Positions 33,940-45,960 of a stretch of 64,000 nt of DNA are shown here, piece by piece (within the stretch, counting starts at the first letter, position 1; every line of letters begins with the position of its first letter). The notes under the pieces are model-generated. The model did no database searches, was not told the DNA's origin, and saw nothing but the letters and a program-made list of their open reading frames with translations. This DNA is from Marsupella aquatica. Taxonomy: Eukaryota; Marchantiophyta. Location of the stretch: NCBI GenBank assembly GCA_973895155.1, contig OZ316897.1:19344001-19408000 (forward strand). Direction: 5' to 3'. A program made the position numbers and the translations under genes.

Positions 33940-34097
33940 TCATTTCAGACTCCGAGGACTTCCAGGAATGGAGTTGTTTGAGTCAGCTCTCATCAATCTC
34001 TGCTCAGTGAAAGACCCAAATCTACTAAGCTGTACGTCTTTTGCGGTTGCACTAGTTCTGGTGTGAGTGTGAGCTGCAGCATATGGAGCATCACCAG
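33940..34097 (-). other. Alternative last exon 9b of the RLP4-like gene
   Basis: The acceptor GTGCAG precedes an exon that encodes a tail with APYAAAHTHTRTS, KDVQLSRF and an extra Ser/Arg-rich end, stopping at TGA 33940-33942. It joins exon 8 in phase and gives the 639-residue form. The exon and the end of its intron are homologous to exon 9a about 213 bp away. Confidence 0.75.
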
Positions 34098-37000
34098 CTG
34101 CACATGGAACAACAGCAAATTAGGACTGGGCTGATTACACAAATGAGTGTCCGTCTATTTGAGTCGGAGTACGATTTGAACTGTTTTCCTAGTACTAGCC
34201 ATCCGACGCTGGTTTGCTTCAGACAGTATCGTTGAAACTTGTATATCTAGACAGCTGTACGTTTTTCTCGATAGAACTAGTTCTGGCAGCCGCATAGGGG
34301 GCTTTAGGAGCTGCACAGACCACAAAATGTTGTAGCGAATTAGTAAAGTGTAATCAAACCGTATAGGACTTTTCTTTTTCTCCGGCCTTGGGGGTTGTGG
34401 TTGTCGTGGGGACTGGACTAGACCATTCGTGTTAAATTCCCCAAGCGCGTGTATTGCTCATACGTCTACCTTCGGCGCGGGTCTTGGGATGTTTTAAAAA
34501 ATCTTAAAAATGCCTATCCTGGTCCTACGGCAGAAATTTCCTGTTCAGTACATAATGAAATCACTATTTTGGGGAAAAGCCAAGTGGGAAAACACAGAAA
34601 AGGACTGGGTTTGTGGGCTTACCCATCAAGATCTTGTTCGCCCGGGAAATATTCTCTCTCCTCTTCCACAATATATAGCCAACGCCAAAAACCAGAGCAA
34701 GTCCAAGCAGTACCCCTAGTACAATGCCAAGAATTGCGCCCGCTGACAACCGGCTACATGATCGCAGGCCCGGGATTCCACAGAGACCTGGATTTCCCAG
34801 AAAACTGTATAAGACAAAACAAGAAGAATTGTTAGCTGTATACTGAGAGCTCAATCTTTGGATGAGCAGGGCCGGATTGAAGTCCTGTAGAGAAAAGGTC
34901 GAAGTTCGCCTGTGCAACTAGCAGCAGTGTTTACTGTTGCCAAGGGTAGTGCAGAACAAGCAGAGTTTCGAAGTCCTTCCTTCTATTGGTAGCCTGACTA
35001 AGGGTGTGCACAGCTTACCATGTCCAGGTCCCAAATAGGAGGAAATAGGGGGAGAGGGCAAGTAGAACAGGGAACAAAAAACACCAACGGGTGTCCAGCT
35101 TCATCCAGGATGAGTTAGAGGGTTAAATTAGGAATGTCAAGATATCCAAAGCATGCCCAAAATAAGAACTCGAAATTCCATAATTGAGACGAGTAAGGAT
35201 GTAGGCCATACTTGACGCTTACTCCCCGCACCGGCCCAGCAGCAAGAGCAGGAGGAACTCTTCCAGTTAGTTGATTATTGTTCAGATATCTGAAAACACC
35301 GAAAAGCCACTAAAGAATAAGGTCCACAGGAACCTTTGTCTATTATAGTCTCGTGTAGGCATGAACTCCTTTTATCTGTAACTGACCAAAAGATTCAATA
35401 GTTACAAGAGCGTTCAGATATATATGATCAAATCCTAAGTCCAGATTAGGTGAAGTCAAAAATCTTCAAAGTGCGTTGAACAAAAGACGGCTATCACCGC
35501 TTACAATTCAGTAAGCTCGGGTAGGGTTCCAAGACTTTCTGGGATTGAGCCATTCAATTGATTGTTGGAAAGATCACTGCGTGTGCAACAAAAAACAGTA
35601 AGACATGCAACCATAGGTCATTCCACAAGCTACATGAAATGTGGCTGGAAGTCTAAATCTCCACAGGACGCAAAATGAAAAAATCTATGCAGAGATCTTG
35701 GGAAACAGCTGATCCAAATCATGTTCTCAACCCTTTGTCTACGACTACAGACTTGATCGTTTCATTCGGTAGCAATTCTCCAAACTCGATAAGAAAATAT
35801 CTTATCCAGCTCGCAAGTATGCCAATCTTAATTCATCACCATTTCCTCGAAAGTGCAATTTCAGTAAGCTGGATGGCCGTTGGGTGCTTACAGAATGGTG
35901 AGACTGGTAAGGTTGCCGAGGGAGGCAGGTATCGGGCCTTGGAGAAAGTTGTTCTTCATAATTCTGCAACAACAAATTGGACCGTAACTAAACGTTTCGC
36001 ATTACTGATAACTATCACTCTCAATTCTTATCGTTAAGAGACAATTAAGACAATGCGCTCCATTTTTAGATGCTACGTTCTAAAGTTTCTAAAGTTTGAA
36101 AACGATACTCGGGCGCAAAGCACAAGGTTAAACGTATGTGCTCGTCAACTCCCGGTATGGAAGACACTCTCCCCTTGGTATGGGAATTAGATCGTTTGCT
36201 GCAGAAGTTCTTTATTAGCTCTCGACTCTACGATCTCGTTCCCCGATTGGGTATTTGTTAACAAAAACTTCAGTCGTCTATTTCTAATGTTACATTCTGT
36301 CGTGAAGGACACAAAAATAGGACAAAATGAAGAAGTTTTAAATGCAGATACCTAACAAATACAGCAGCATGGTTAGCCATGCAACAGACTCAGAACCCTA
36401 TTATTTTCTAGAGGAGACATTTTGGATCTCTGGTAAAGAGAGCCCAAAAAACCTACAAAAAGTATGTGAGCTACTAGGTTCTTCAGTAATCCTCATTGTA
36501 CAAAGTGGTAGCAGGCGCTGCTATTAGCAGGAAGAACAACTAATGAATAATTGAACTGTTAGTGCGGTTGATGGGTATCTCGGCATTTGACAAGCCCCCT
36601 TTTAGCACAAGCACAAAGAAATAATGGAGAGCTTACATATGGTCAATAGAAGTAAGTGAAGAAAAATCATTGGTCATCACCCCCTTCAAACCTTCGAATT
36701 CAGCAACCCTGCGGGAGTTTTGAGAGGAACAAGAATAAGTATCTTAAAGACCATGATTCAATTTAGATGCCATCTAGAAAATCTCCGCATCGATTATGAA
36801 GAATCAAGTAACAAGTTAATTAGATTAAGACGGCAACCATAGTTGAAGTTCCATTACAACAACTGGGGAGACTTAAGGATCCCATCCATGAAAGAACACT
36901 GGACAAGAAACGTCAAAACAAACTCAGTCATCTGGACTTTTGAACGTACTCTAGTCTAAGACACTCATATGTACATCCGAACAGCAAGCAAACGAGAGAA

Positions 37001-39365
37001 AGTAAATAAATGGCAAATTATACGCAAGCATAACGCAAGGGTCACCCCATCTGCAACCTGGATGATTTGTGGTCCATACAATAGTCGAAATTAGCTTTCA
37101 ACTTAACGTCACTTCAAGAATAAATTGACAAACTTGATTTTGACGAATATTCGAGGATTCCAAAAAGTAATCTCAGGTTCTTAGATCTTTGTGGTCGATC
37201 ATGGACTTCAATGTGCATTGGGAATGTTAGGTTTGTGAAGTTGTATGTCATGGACAATGGTTGGACACCGTACTAACACCGTCTGACAAATTTCGAACTC
37301 GAGACTGGGTCGTGAGCTCTTCAATCCAAAAGAAAGTCAAGTGCATTGATTTCGTGGAATGATCATTTTTCTAATTGATTCCTGTTCACATTCGTACCTC
37401 CACATTTGCCAACAGTAAAAAGCTCTCATTCCACGCGTTTCTTGGTTCCCGTTTCTACTATCCATAGACGAAGAAAGCAAGCTGTGGAGACTTACAGTCC
37501 ATCGATCAACCAAAGCTGCTGACCACGGTCAACCCTGCAATCGATGCCATTCCAAGGATGTTGTTGGGGGACACAGGGATCACCAATCCATCCCATACGT
37601 GCAGGAATGCCCAACTTTGGTCTAATAGCCTGCAATGCCCATACTGCCACACGCCAAGTAAAGGCAAATGCCAGTCAAATGATAATTTCGCTAATCATGA
37701 TTGCCAAAGTAAGAATACAAGTGCGACGAAGAAAATCGTAGAAAAAATTCAGTTCGATTCAAAGAGATATTAGTGTGAGAGTCCAACCAAGCATTCACTC
37801 CTTTCCGTTGGCGAATGTCAAGTACAAAGTCCATCGGCACACAATCAGGCAGTACAACGAGGTTCATCGATATTTAACTCAAATTCTCCTACAAAGGTTT
37901 GACTTGTGCTTTGAGGAAGAGAGACACCATGCTCATCTACATTCTTCAAGAGGCAAAAACATTCATACCTGGCAACAACGTAGGCTTTGATAGAGTAAAT
38001 ACCTTCGTCACTTTGCGTGGGTAACTCGCGCTCCATGATCTGGTAGACTTCAATTGCACAGACCAAGATATCACCGGTCACCGGCTCAAACCTAAGGGTC
38101 AAAGTCTTGCCATCTGCTAGTACAGTTCGATTGAGGACGACAGCAGCATTGGCACCTCCCGCCAGAGCCCAAATATCTACATTGTCAAAGAGACTTTGTT
38201 CGTTGTACAGAACATTGAAAATCCTCTGGCCAGCACCTGTCACCAGAGCCCCAATCTCGGCGAAGTGTAACCATATTGAGTAGTTTTGACTCGGCTCAAT
38301 GTTAAAGGCATAAGAAACAGTTCCATTCCTCGTGGTGATAGTCGCACCTTGATAAATAGCCTCCGGGTAGAAATTTGGGGGAACATTGGTGTTCCTTATG
38401 CGCTCAGATGTCTCCACAGAGGAAACACCTATTCCCTGATATATGTAATCATCCTTCGACCAATAACGATCTCCACCCCAGGGATCAGCCCCCAAGGAGG
38501 TTCCGTAAGCAGATTTTAGGGCACCACAGCTCACTCTGGCAGTCGCAATGAGAAGAAACTTATGGTTTTGAGGCCCATATCCTTGGTCATATGCATTCTC
38601 ATACAATTGCATTATCTCGAGAGTAACCACAGCTGGGTCCCCGTGGCCTGTGCTGTGGAAGCAGGCCATAGCTGCCTCGTCATCGATGTATACCAAGGCA
38701 TCGGCATACCTGGTGTCATCCCTGCTGCTCCATCCGGGCTTAAGGGCGAAACCTAGTGTGCCCTCTAAGGAAACGTCAAACTGCGGTTCCCGGTCACCAT
38801 TGTCCGCTTGCCCGTAGCCAAAAAAGAATCTGATGAGGTAGTGTCCACCGGGCACAGAAATGTTGTAACAATTGTTTGGCCCATCAGCACTCGAAAAATA
38901 ACGCAGATTCGCAAACCCCGATTGCGTTGCTAGCTCCGCAGTCAGGTTGCCCACACTCCCTCCCGAATATCCATGATCCTTGCTCCATGAGTGCTCAGTC
39001 GTCGTGTAGTCTACAGAAGACCCGCAGCTGATGCGCACTGCGATGGGAGCTGCCACAGCCAAAAGAACATTTCATTGACAGTTGTTCAGCTGGTTGATCT
39101 TTCTTCTTCCATTACTCATTTTAAAATTTTCTTATTTGAGTAGAGACATCAAACTCCATTCATTTTCTCAGCAGATACCAACGGCAATCCAATCCAATCC
39201 AATTCTTATTCTTATCTCTCTCATTTGCTTCTTACGTGCTTGTTAGAGTTACGTAAGAGGTAAGAGGGGCTCACAAGGTGCTTGGGCAGCTCCACCCGCC
39301 AGTGCCACAGCAACGATGACGACCAGCAGCACCGTCACACACGATCCTGGTGCAGGACCGCCCAT
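33940..39365 (-). CDS. RLP4-like receptor-like protein: malectin-like domain, LRRs, one membrane span, no kinase
   Basis: Cell-surface protein with predicted di-glucose-binding (malectin-like) ectodomain. Exons are 39275-39365, 38003-39049, 37496-37643, 36637-36708, 35892-35963, 35505-35576, 35212-35289 and 34623-34804, then one of two last exons (34219-34310 or 33940-34097). All introns are GT-AG and phases agree. Exon 1 encodes a signal peptide (residues 1 to about 28). The malectin-like region spans about 32-370. Then come WALQAIRP and the Cys-pair block GDPCVPQQHPWNGIDC (about 400-415), four 24-residue LRRs on the next exons (three of exactly 72 nt), NPGLCGIPGL, and a membrane span at about 549-572 followed by WKRR. 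The short cytoplasmic tail has no kinase. Length is 617 or 639 residues depending on the last exon. The order and the GDPCVPQQHPW block match plant RLP4 proteins. Confidence 0.92.
34219..34310 (-). other. Alternative last exon 9a of the RLP4-like gene
   Basis: The acceptor GTGGTCTGTGCAG precedes an exon encoding APYAAARTSS, EKNVQLSRYTSF and a stop at 34219-34221. It joins exon 8 in phase and gives the 617-residue form. It lies nearer to exon 8 than 9b. Because it carries its own stop, 9a and 9b cannot both be translated. Confidence 0.75.
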
Positions 39366-41740
39366 GGTCTCCAAACACCTTCACCTGTGATGTGGCAGTC
39401 TTCTCCGAAACGCAGCTTCAGATGCTCCAACTTACTGGGTCAACAATGACCTTCCACCGCCACTGGCGTACTTCTCAATCAAGCCTCCGCTGTCCTCACA
39501 CACCAGCCCCAAACACAGCCGATTCATTCGTTTGCCTAGACGTCCAAGCCGCCCGTGCTCAGGGAAATTCAAACGGGCCCCTTTCCAGTAAGATTATGCC
39601 TGTTTTCCCCTGTCCGTAGGTCCGAGACAGTCCATTCCAGCTGATCAGCTGATCAGCAAGAGTGGCTGTCAGTCGTCTGACCAAATCCAGAGTCGTACAA
39701 TCATCCCAAAAGGGTTCGACGCAGAGGAATCCAACGTTATGAACGTACGTCTTCTTTCAAACACAGAAGCCACGATCTACCTGCACACGAAGCAAAGTTC
39801 AAGAGTGTAAACAAGCATTGTGTTTCTCTTTCACTCAGCTCAAGAACCAGTACAATTGCCAGTGCGGCCGAATCGAAGTACACCGAATTGACGAATCTGG
39901 CTGGGCACCCTGAGTTGGTGAAGAGTGAGCCACAAGTAAGTACTGTAGTCCCTTGCTGATAATCTTGGGTCAGCCCACTTCTACTCAGTCCACTAAGATC
40001 AGTATCGGGTCAGCCCAATCACACAGAATGTACATTCCACTCGCTTGTTATCTCAGACCACCACAATGTACATTCCACTCGCTTGTTATCTCAGACCACC
40101 AGAATGTACATTCCACTCGCTTGTTATCTCAGACCACCACCCACCCAGTCACATCGCCAACGGTACGAAGACACCGTGACCACCACCTACCTAGTCTCAT
40201 CGCCAACGGTACGACGATACCGTGCTTGGAAAGAACTTACTAGGTTACCAGAATTCAATTCATCCCCCTCCCTAGCTCAGCACGCAGAAATGTCCTTCCA
40301 ATATCAGAAATTTGTCCTCCTATATCAGAGAGGAGACTCCTACAGCTTATCACTCCATTGCGCAGCGCTTCTCCGGATTCATCTATCTCGGCAAGTTAAT
40401 GTCAATCCATCCCACCAAAATTTATGGAATCGCAACTAACGAATGCCAAACAGGAAATCCTCGTCGTCCACGTTAAGATTCTTCCTGTACTTACTTCATT
40501 CGTTCATGCACCAGGTCTACAAACGGAATGCTGCAACGCCAAGCCAAGCCCGCTCGCAAAAGCTACTAGCTGCTGTACTTTCGTCGGTGGGAAACAGCAT
40601 TTGTCCTACACTTGCAGAGCATCAGCAGCAGCAGACGAGTGTGAGTGACCATCCAGCGATCCACTCCTCACTCAGCGCTTCGAGCGAGCGGGAAAAAAAC
40701 ATCGACGAGGCTGCAGACAGCGCTCTCTTCGAAAACTCCCAAACGCAAAACCAATCAGATTCGATCTCTCATTCATTCAATCCCTCACGGACAGATCCAG
40801 CCCATGCGATGCGCATTCACGAGTCCGAACAATGCTGGTAAGAAAACTCACTCTCGACCACGAACTCAAGCCTCTTCACTGCCTTCGACTGATGACTACT
40901 AGTGTACTCTCTCTTTCTCACTCATGCCAACTCAAAGCCGCCTTCACTGCTAGTCTGTAGCTCGGTATTCTGCAGAGCTGCTAGACAACTCAAGCTCCTT
41001 CACCGCCTTCGACTGATGACTGCTCTCTCTCTGTGTCTCTCTCATTACTTCACCGCTAATCTGCAGAGAGGTATTCTGAAGAGCTCCTTGAGGAGGAGAC
41101 GAGAGGTCGACCATTCCGAAGAGACAGACGGTGGGGAACCAGCTGAGAGGATCCGGAAATCGAGGGGAACGGGAGCTAGAAAACAGAAGATTGTCGAGCA
41201 CTTGGAGCGCACTACCGAAATCCGGAGACCATCATCTCATGCTGGCGGACAAACACGGCCTTTCCGCTGATTTCTTTTTCGGGTTTGGTGTCCAACGGAA
41301 TGCTTTATTCACAACCTTCCGTTGCTTTTTGTCCACCAATTTACTAAAAGCGTTTTAGAATTTTGTGTCCAAATTAGAACCGCCTTTAAGGCCTTTTACT
41401 CTCCTTACTGCCAAACTTCTCGAAGTTGATTACTAATGTGTTTTCAAAAGTATTACTAATCATGAAGATTAGTCTGAGTGCAGAGTTATACGGTACACTA
41501 GTCTTCACTGCAGTCAGTGAAGTGGAAGTGTTTACCACTGCAGCCGTCACCATTGGAGGAAGGTCTGCATTAGTTTGCGGTTTGCTCTCGAATGTGGAGC
41601 TCATGTCCAACTTAGTGGCAGAAAGCACAATTGCAAGAAAATAACAAGGAAGACAAGGAGGAGTTGAGTAAATCAAGCTAGTAGCATAAGGCTAATCAGG
41701 CTAGTAGTAGTTGGCATTCACAGACTGAAGTGGTAGCCTC
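39366..41740. other. Upstream region of the RLP4-like gene
   Basis: No coding sequence is supported on either strand. It contains the 38-bp triple repeat at 40027-40140, a duplicated 47-bp block (about 40146 and 40193) sharing CATCGCCAACGGTACGA, and CT-rich stretches at 40900-41050. The first few hundred bases presumably hold the promoter, which fires toward lower coordinates. Confidence 0.5.
40027..40140. repeat. 38-bp tandem repeat, three copies
   Basis: Units at 40027, 40065 and 40103 share AATGTACATTCCACTCGCTT followed by GTTATCTCAGACCACCA, and are identical except for the last base. The array lies about 0.7 kb upstream of the RLP4-like start codon. Confidence 0.95.
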
Positions 41741-41746
41741 ATATGC

Positions 41747-42250
41747 CAAACTATCACTCGCATTTGGTGGGGATGCAACATGTTCTCACATTGGCCCTCC
41801 CATTTGGTGAGGAGGTGAGAAAGTCACCTAAGTTCACATCGTTACACGTGACATTGTCTCCCCAGTTGGTTGCCTCCAAATCTTGCTCCTTTAATTTTGC
41901 CACACATCCTTTTCCAAGTTAGTTTCCTCCAAATCTTGCTCCTCCAGTTTTCATCACACAATCAACAACAAATTTATCAGCAACAATAGTTACAATCCAT
42001 CATTCGTAATCGTCAGACTCACCTTTTTCAACACTAGCACATGTTGGTGGGCGCACACTCAGGGGGCAGGGGCCATCCCACCTCCATTGGCAGGGGAGGC
42101 CAAACAATCAACCCCATTTGGTGAAGATGCAATATTATCGTCCCAACTCACATTGGCCTTCCCATTTGGTGGGGATTCTAGAAAGTCACTAAAGTTCACA
42201 TTGTCCAATGTGACATTGCCTCCCCAATTGGTTTGCCTCCAAATCTTGCC
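41747..42250 (-). repeat. Pair of 150-bp direct repeats with coding-like conservation
   Basis: Segments 41747-41895 and 42101-42250 are diverged copies, 354 bp apart. Read on the - strand both give similar peptides (NWGGNVTLDNVNFSDFL in one, NWGDNVTCNDVNLGDFL in the other, then PNGKANV / PNGRANV). Differences that keep the peptide similar suggest the unit came from a translated repeat, perhaps of a lost transposon gene. The family is unknown. Confidence 0.55.
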
Positions 42251-42688
42251 CTTTTGCCTCCAGTGATGCTGCAACTTTAAATCTTTACTAGTCATCATGA
42301 CATGTGTGCATCATCTTGACTTAGAAGTATTGTATTTCTACCAAAGCGATTGAATGTTCCATTGTCAAGAACTATTTCAGTTTTCAAGACCAAAGCATTT
42401 GTTCCATCGTCAAGACCTACTTCAATCTTGAAGACCAATTTACAACTAGTCAATTATTTATCTCATCTTTTGTGAACCAAGGTCAGAAAACCACAAAACT
42501 GATTATACAAGCTCTGTTGCACCATTTTCACATCAAGTCTTCCAAAATTGTGCCCACATGTACTTTCCTACCGTTTCTTGGCGCAAGGAGGTAGTACAGC
42601 TAGCTGTATCATCGGTAGCACCCATGTCAAATGTTAGATAATGATCAGAGTCTTATGCTTTACTAGGCTTGACGCATAATCTTTTCAA

Positions 42689-42772
42689 CTGAGCGGTCTA
42701 TACTTACAATTGTTATGTACAGACTAGCCCCTGAGCGGTCTATACTTACAATTGTTATGTACAGACTAGCCC
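42689..42772. repeat. 42-bp tandem duplication, two identical copies
   Basis: Units 42689-42730 and 42731-42772 share CTGAGCGGTCTATACTTACA through CAGACTAGCCC with no visible difference. Confidence 0.95.
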
Positions 42773-42784
42773 CATGCCTGTGCG

Positions 42785-43215
42785 TTGCACAAAAGATATT
42801 GAGGTGAGGAAAGGATGTCAAGGTGAAAAAATATGTTAATAAGAGCAAAAGATGTCAAGGTGAAGGAAAGAAATCAAGGTGCGAAAAAGATATCAAGGAG
42901 AGAAAAGAGTCTATGCGTTACACAAAAGATGTTGAGGTGAGAAAAGATATCGAGATGAGGAAATTAAAGACGTTGAGTTGAAAAAAGATGTCAAGGAGAG
43001 AGAAAAATGGCAAGGGTGAAGGAAAAATGTTGAGATATGATGAAGATATCAAGGTGAGAAAAAGATGGCGAGATGAGAAAAGATTTCAACACTGAGAAAA
43101 AGATGGTGTGATGTGATAAAGATGTCAAGGTGAGAAAAGACCTTGAGTAAAGAAAAAGATCTTGAGTAGATAAAAGATGCTCAGGTGAGATAAAGATGAC
43201 AATGTGAGAAAGAGA
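42785..43215. repeat. Degenerate minisatellite
   Basis: Purine-rich stretch built on a unit like AAAAGATGTCAAGGTGAG, repeated about 20 times with variable spacing and many changes. The strand asymmetry (A and G against T and C) is marked. It encodes nothing convincing. Confidence 0.75.
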
Positions 43216-45420
43216 TTTGCTTCCAAGTAAGACCTTAAGACTATATATGGAAAATTTTGTAAGACATTCATGATTAAAAACTATAGAGAATTTTGTCACA
43301 TTGGGTGTGAAAATCTCATCATTTTGACACTATATTTATAAATATTTAGGTATATTTTTTAAATGTTTGGGAAGTTTAAAAACACTAAATTAATTTTTTT
43401 CTCCCTTTATCATCTTTTCCCACATTCTAATATTTGTTCCTATCCCAACTTTTATCTTTAATTTCTTTTGTTTTTCTTTTATTTCCCCTCCTCCCCTTTT
43501 CTTGCTCCCGAGCAGTTTCTTTCTACTCTCCCCATCAATTGCATAACATTATATTTTTATGGGAGCATAATAATTGGTTGTACATTCTAGTACAACACAC
43601 ATTCATGGTACTTTCAAGTACAATAGTCTCATGTGCATGTACTGTGGGCATGTGTAAGGTGTCTTTTGTCCTATGTGCATGTACTTTTGGCAAGTGTACC
43701 TTAAACATGCTACTACTCCTATTAGTGTTACTATACCTATTATTGTGAAACAAAAGAGATGATCATATGGGTTTGTGTGCACCTGATGGTGGGAAATAAA
43801 TAATCAATTCAATGGATGGTCATGATTGTTTCCCGCCATTTCTGATTTTCGTAAAGGGACGAAGGACGAAAAGAGGCGGGATGCAGTATTATAGTTGTAG
43901 ATGAGCACCCCTGAGGCTCTGTGTCTACCTATCAGACAATTACCAAAACTGATCAATGCCCTTCACTTAGCTATCCAGAGAAGGCTTATGTGGGCCCAAA
44001 TGTTGTGCTTTGTCCAAAACAAGGTCCAAAGCCCAGTGCTTTGAGACAAAGTTGAATATCACTTAGAAAATAGGACATCCACAAGGAAGTACTAATGAGA
44101 ACCTTGAGCTCTTTTTAAGGAAGACCACCCCCAGGCGTGCACAAGGTAGACATAACACTTAGCCGGACTTGTTGATAAATAACACTCCAGCACCCTACTG
44201 TTGGTGCCATGTGGGAATTTGGTCCCTTGATATACATCTCTCTATTTAGAGAGTCAGCCCTGGCCCCTTGGTCAATATGTACATTTGGAATCACACTCAC
44301 GTATTTTTAGGTTAGTAATATTAATGGAGCCCCCGCAATTGCACATTAACAATAGTCAGATTCTGTTTAAAGTACTTAGGAAATTAAATAGAATAATTTC
44401 AGTTTATCACGGTATGGCATGACATCATATACTACATTTACATCTTTTTGTTGCATAATGCACACATATATTGCCACCATTTTTTTTTCCTAAATTTATC
44501 AAATTGTCACTGATGTTGTCTATGGGTCAAGAAAAGTAACCCAGGTTAGCTCCAACAGGCACCCAATTACAGATGTTTGTGTTCCCCCTGTCAAGATCCG
44601 ATAACTTTGGATTTCCTCAGTCTCATCTTTGACCACCCTCAGGTCAGTTGGGCCAAAGGGTAGCCTGCCCCAAATCATACCCCTTCTCAGCCGTGCCCTA
44701 TAGCCTGACTGCACCACGGGCTGCAACCAACGAACTGAACTTAAGGGCGTGAGGGGTTATGGGTTCCTTGGATATGAGACACCCTTGAGGAACTGAACTT
44801 AAGGGCGTGAACTTAAGTAGTGTTTTTTTCAAAAAGCTAAAAACTAATTATTTGAAGGTCATTGTTACGGAGCCAGTTGAGAGATAGGGAGAGCTTGTGC
44901 TATGAATGTTTGGTATGGCCGGTCGGCCTAGAGTGTAGTAAAGTTCTTGTGTGTTCTCGTGGATGTAGCCTCATGTGGAGGTGAACCACATATTTCTCTG
45001 TGTTGATACTTGTGTTTTGATGGTTCACGGGCTTGTTGTTGCGGTGTCGTCTATGCTCAACAAGATATATCATAGTCATGAGTTTTCCCATACACATGAT
45101 AAGTCACGGAGTTAGCGTCTAGAGGTTTCACTCTAGAAATCTTGGCCCTAACTCTAGCTTGTAGTAAATAAGATGTAAACTCATAATCATGGATGCTTTT
45201 TGTCATGTTTTTTATTTATATTAAAAAATTGGCTCTATGGCCTCACCATAACATATGTGTATAGAAAGAGGGATGTGCATAGAAAAATGTATGGTTTGTT
45301 ATGTATTATTATTAAAATGATGACATGATATTTTTTTATCATTTCATTGCCTTCAAAAAATAAAAATATGAATTAAGGAATACATTTTGGCCACATTTTT
45401 ATAGCACTCTATTCACTTTG
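43216..45420. other. Non-coding AT-rich region
   Basis: No gene or mobile-element domain is recognisable. There is a small duplication of AACTGAACTTAAGGGCGTGA near 44732 and 44793. Confidence 0.55.
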
Positions 45421-45423
45421 AAA

Positions 45424-45957
45424 GTGGGCTAGTATATAAGTAAGAAAAACCCCTTAGGGCCATGGTTACACTAAACAATACCCTCGCTAACACCCTCGCT
45501 AATACACTAAAAGTAGGCTAGTATATAAGTTAGAAAAACCCCTTAGGGCCATGGTTACCCTAAACAACACCCTCGCTAACACCCTCGCTAGTACACTAAA
45601 AGTGGGCTAGTATATAAGTAAGAAAAACCCCTTAGGGCCATGGTTACCCTGAACAACACCCTCGCTAATACCCTCGCTAACACCCTCGCTAATACACTAA
45701 AAGTGGGCTAGTATATAAGTAAGAAAAACCCCTTAGGGCCATGGTTACCCTAAACAACACCCTCGCTAACACCCTCGCTAGTACACTAAAAGTGGGCTAG
45801 TATATAAGTAAGAAAAACCCCTTAGGGCCATGGTTACCCTGAACAACATCCTCGCTAACACCCTCGCTAATACACTAAAAGTGGGCTAGTATATAAGTAA
45901 GAAAAACCCCTTAGGGCCATGGTTACCCTAAACAACACCCTCGCTAACACACTAAAA
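45424..45957. repeat. 89-bp tandem array with 12-bp sub-repeats (six units)
   Basis: GTGGGCTAGTATATAAGTAA marks unit starts at 45424, 45513, 45602, 45703, 45792 and 45881, with a remnant at 45958. Distances are 89, 89, 101, 89, 89 and 77 bp, so length changes are exactly plus or minus 12. They follow the copy number of the inner word ACCCTCGCTAAC. Each unit also holds CCTTAGGGCCATGGTTACCC. The array ends about 1.7 kb before the ArfGAP start codon. Confidence 0.95.
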
Positions 45958-45960
45958 GTG

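Noticed and set aside
34564-34622. Reading on through exon 8 of the RLP4-like gene to a stop at 34564
   Set aside because: A strong donor (GTAAGC) lies at the end of the conserved part, and two downstream exons continue the expected tail in phase. The read-through peptide looks like intron.
33940-34622. A kinase domain for the malectin/LRR gene
   Set aside because: Nothing downstream of the membrane span encodes kinase motifs; both last exons end after short tails, as in RLP4 proteins.
45424-45957. CRISPR-like array
   Set aside because: The units are head-to-tail tandem repeats with no unique spacers, in a plant genome.
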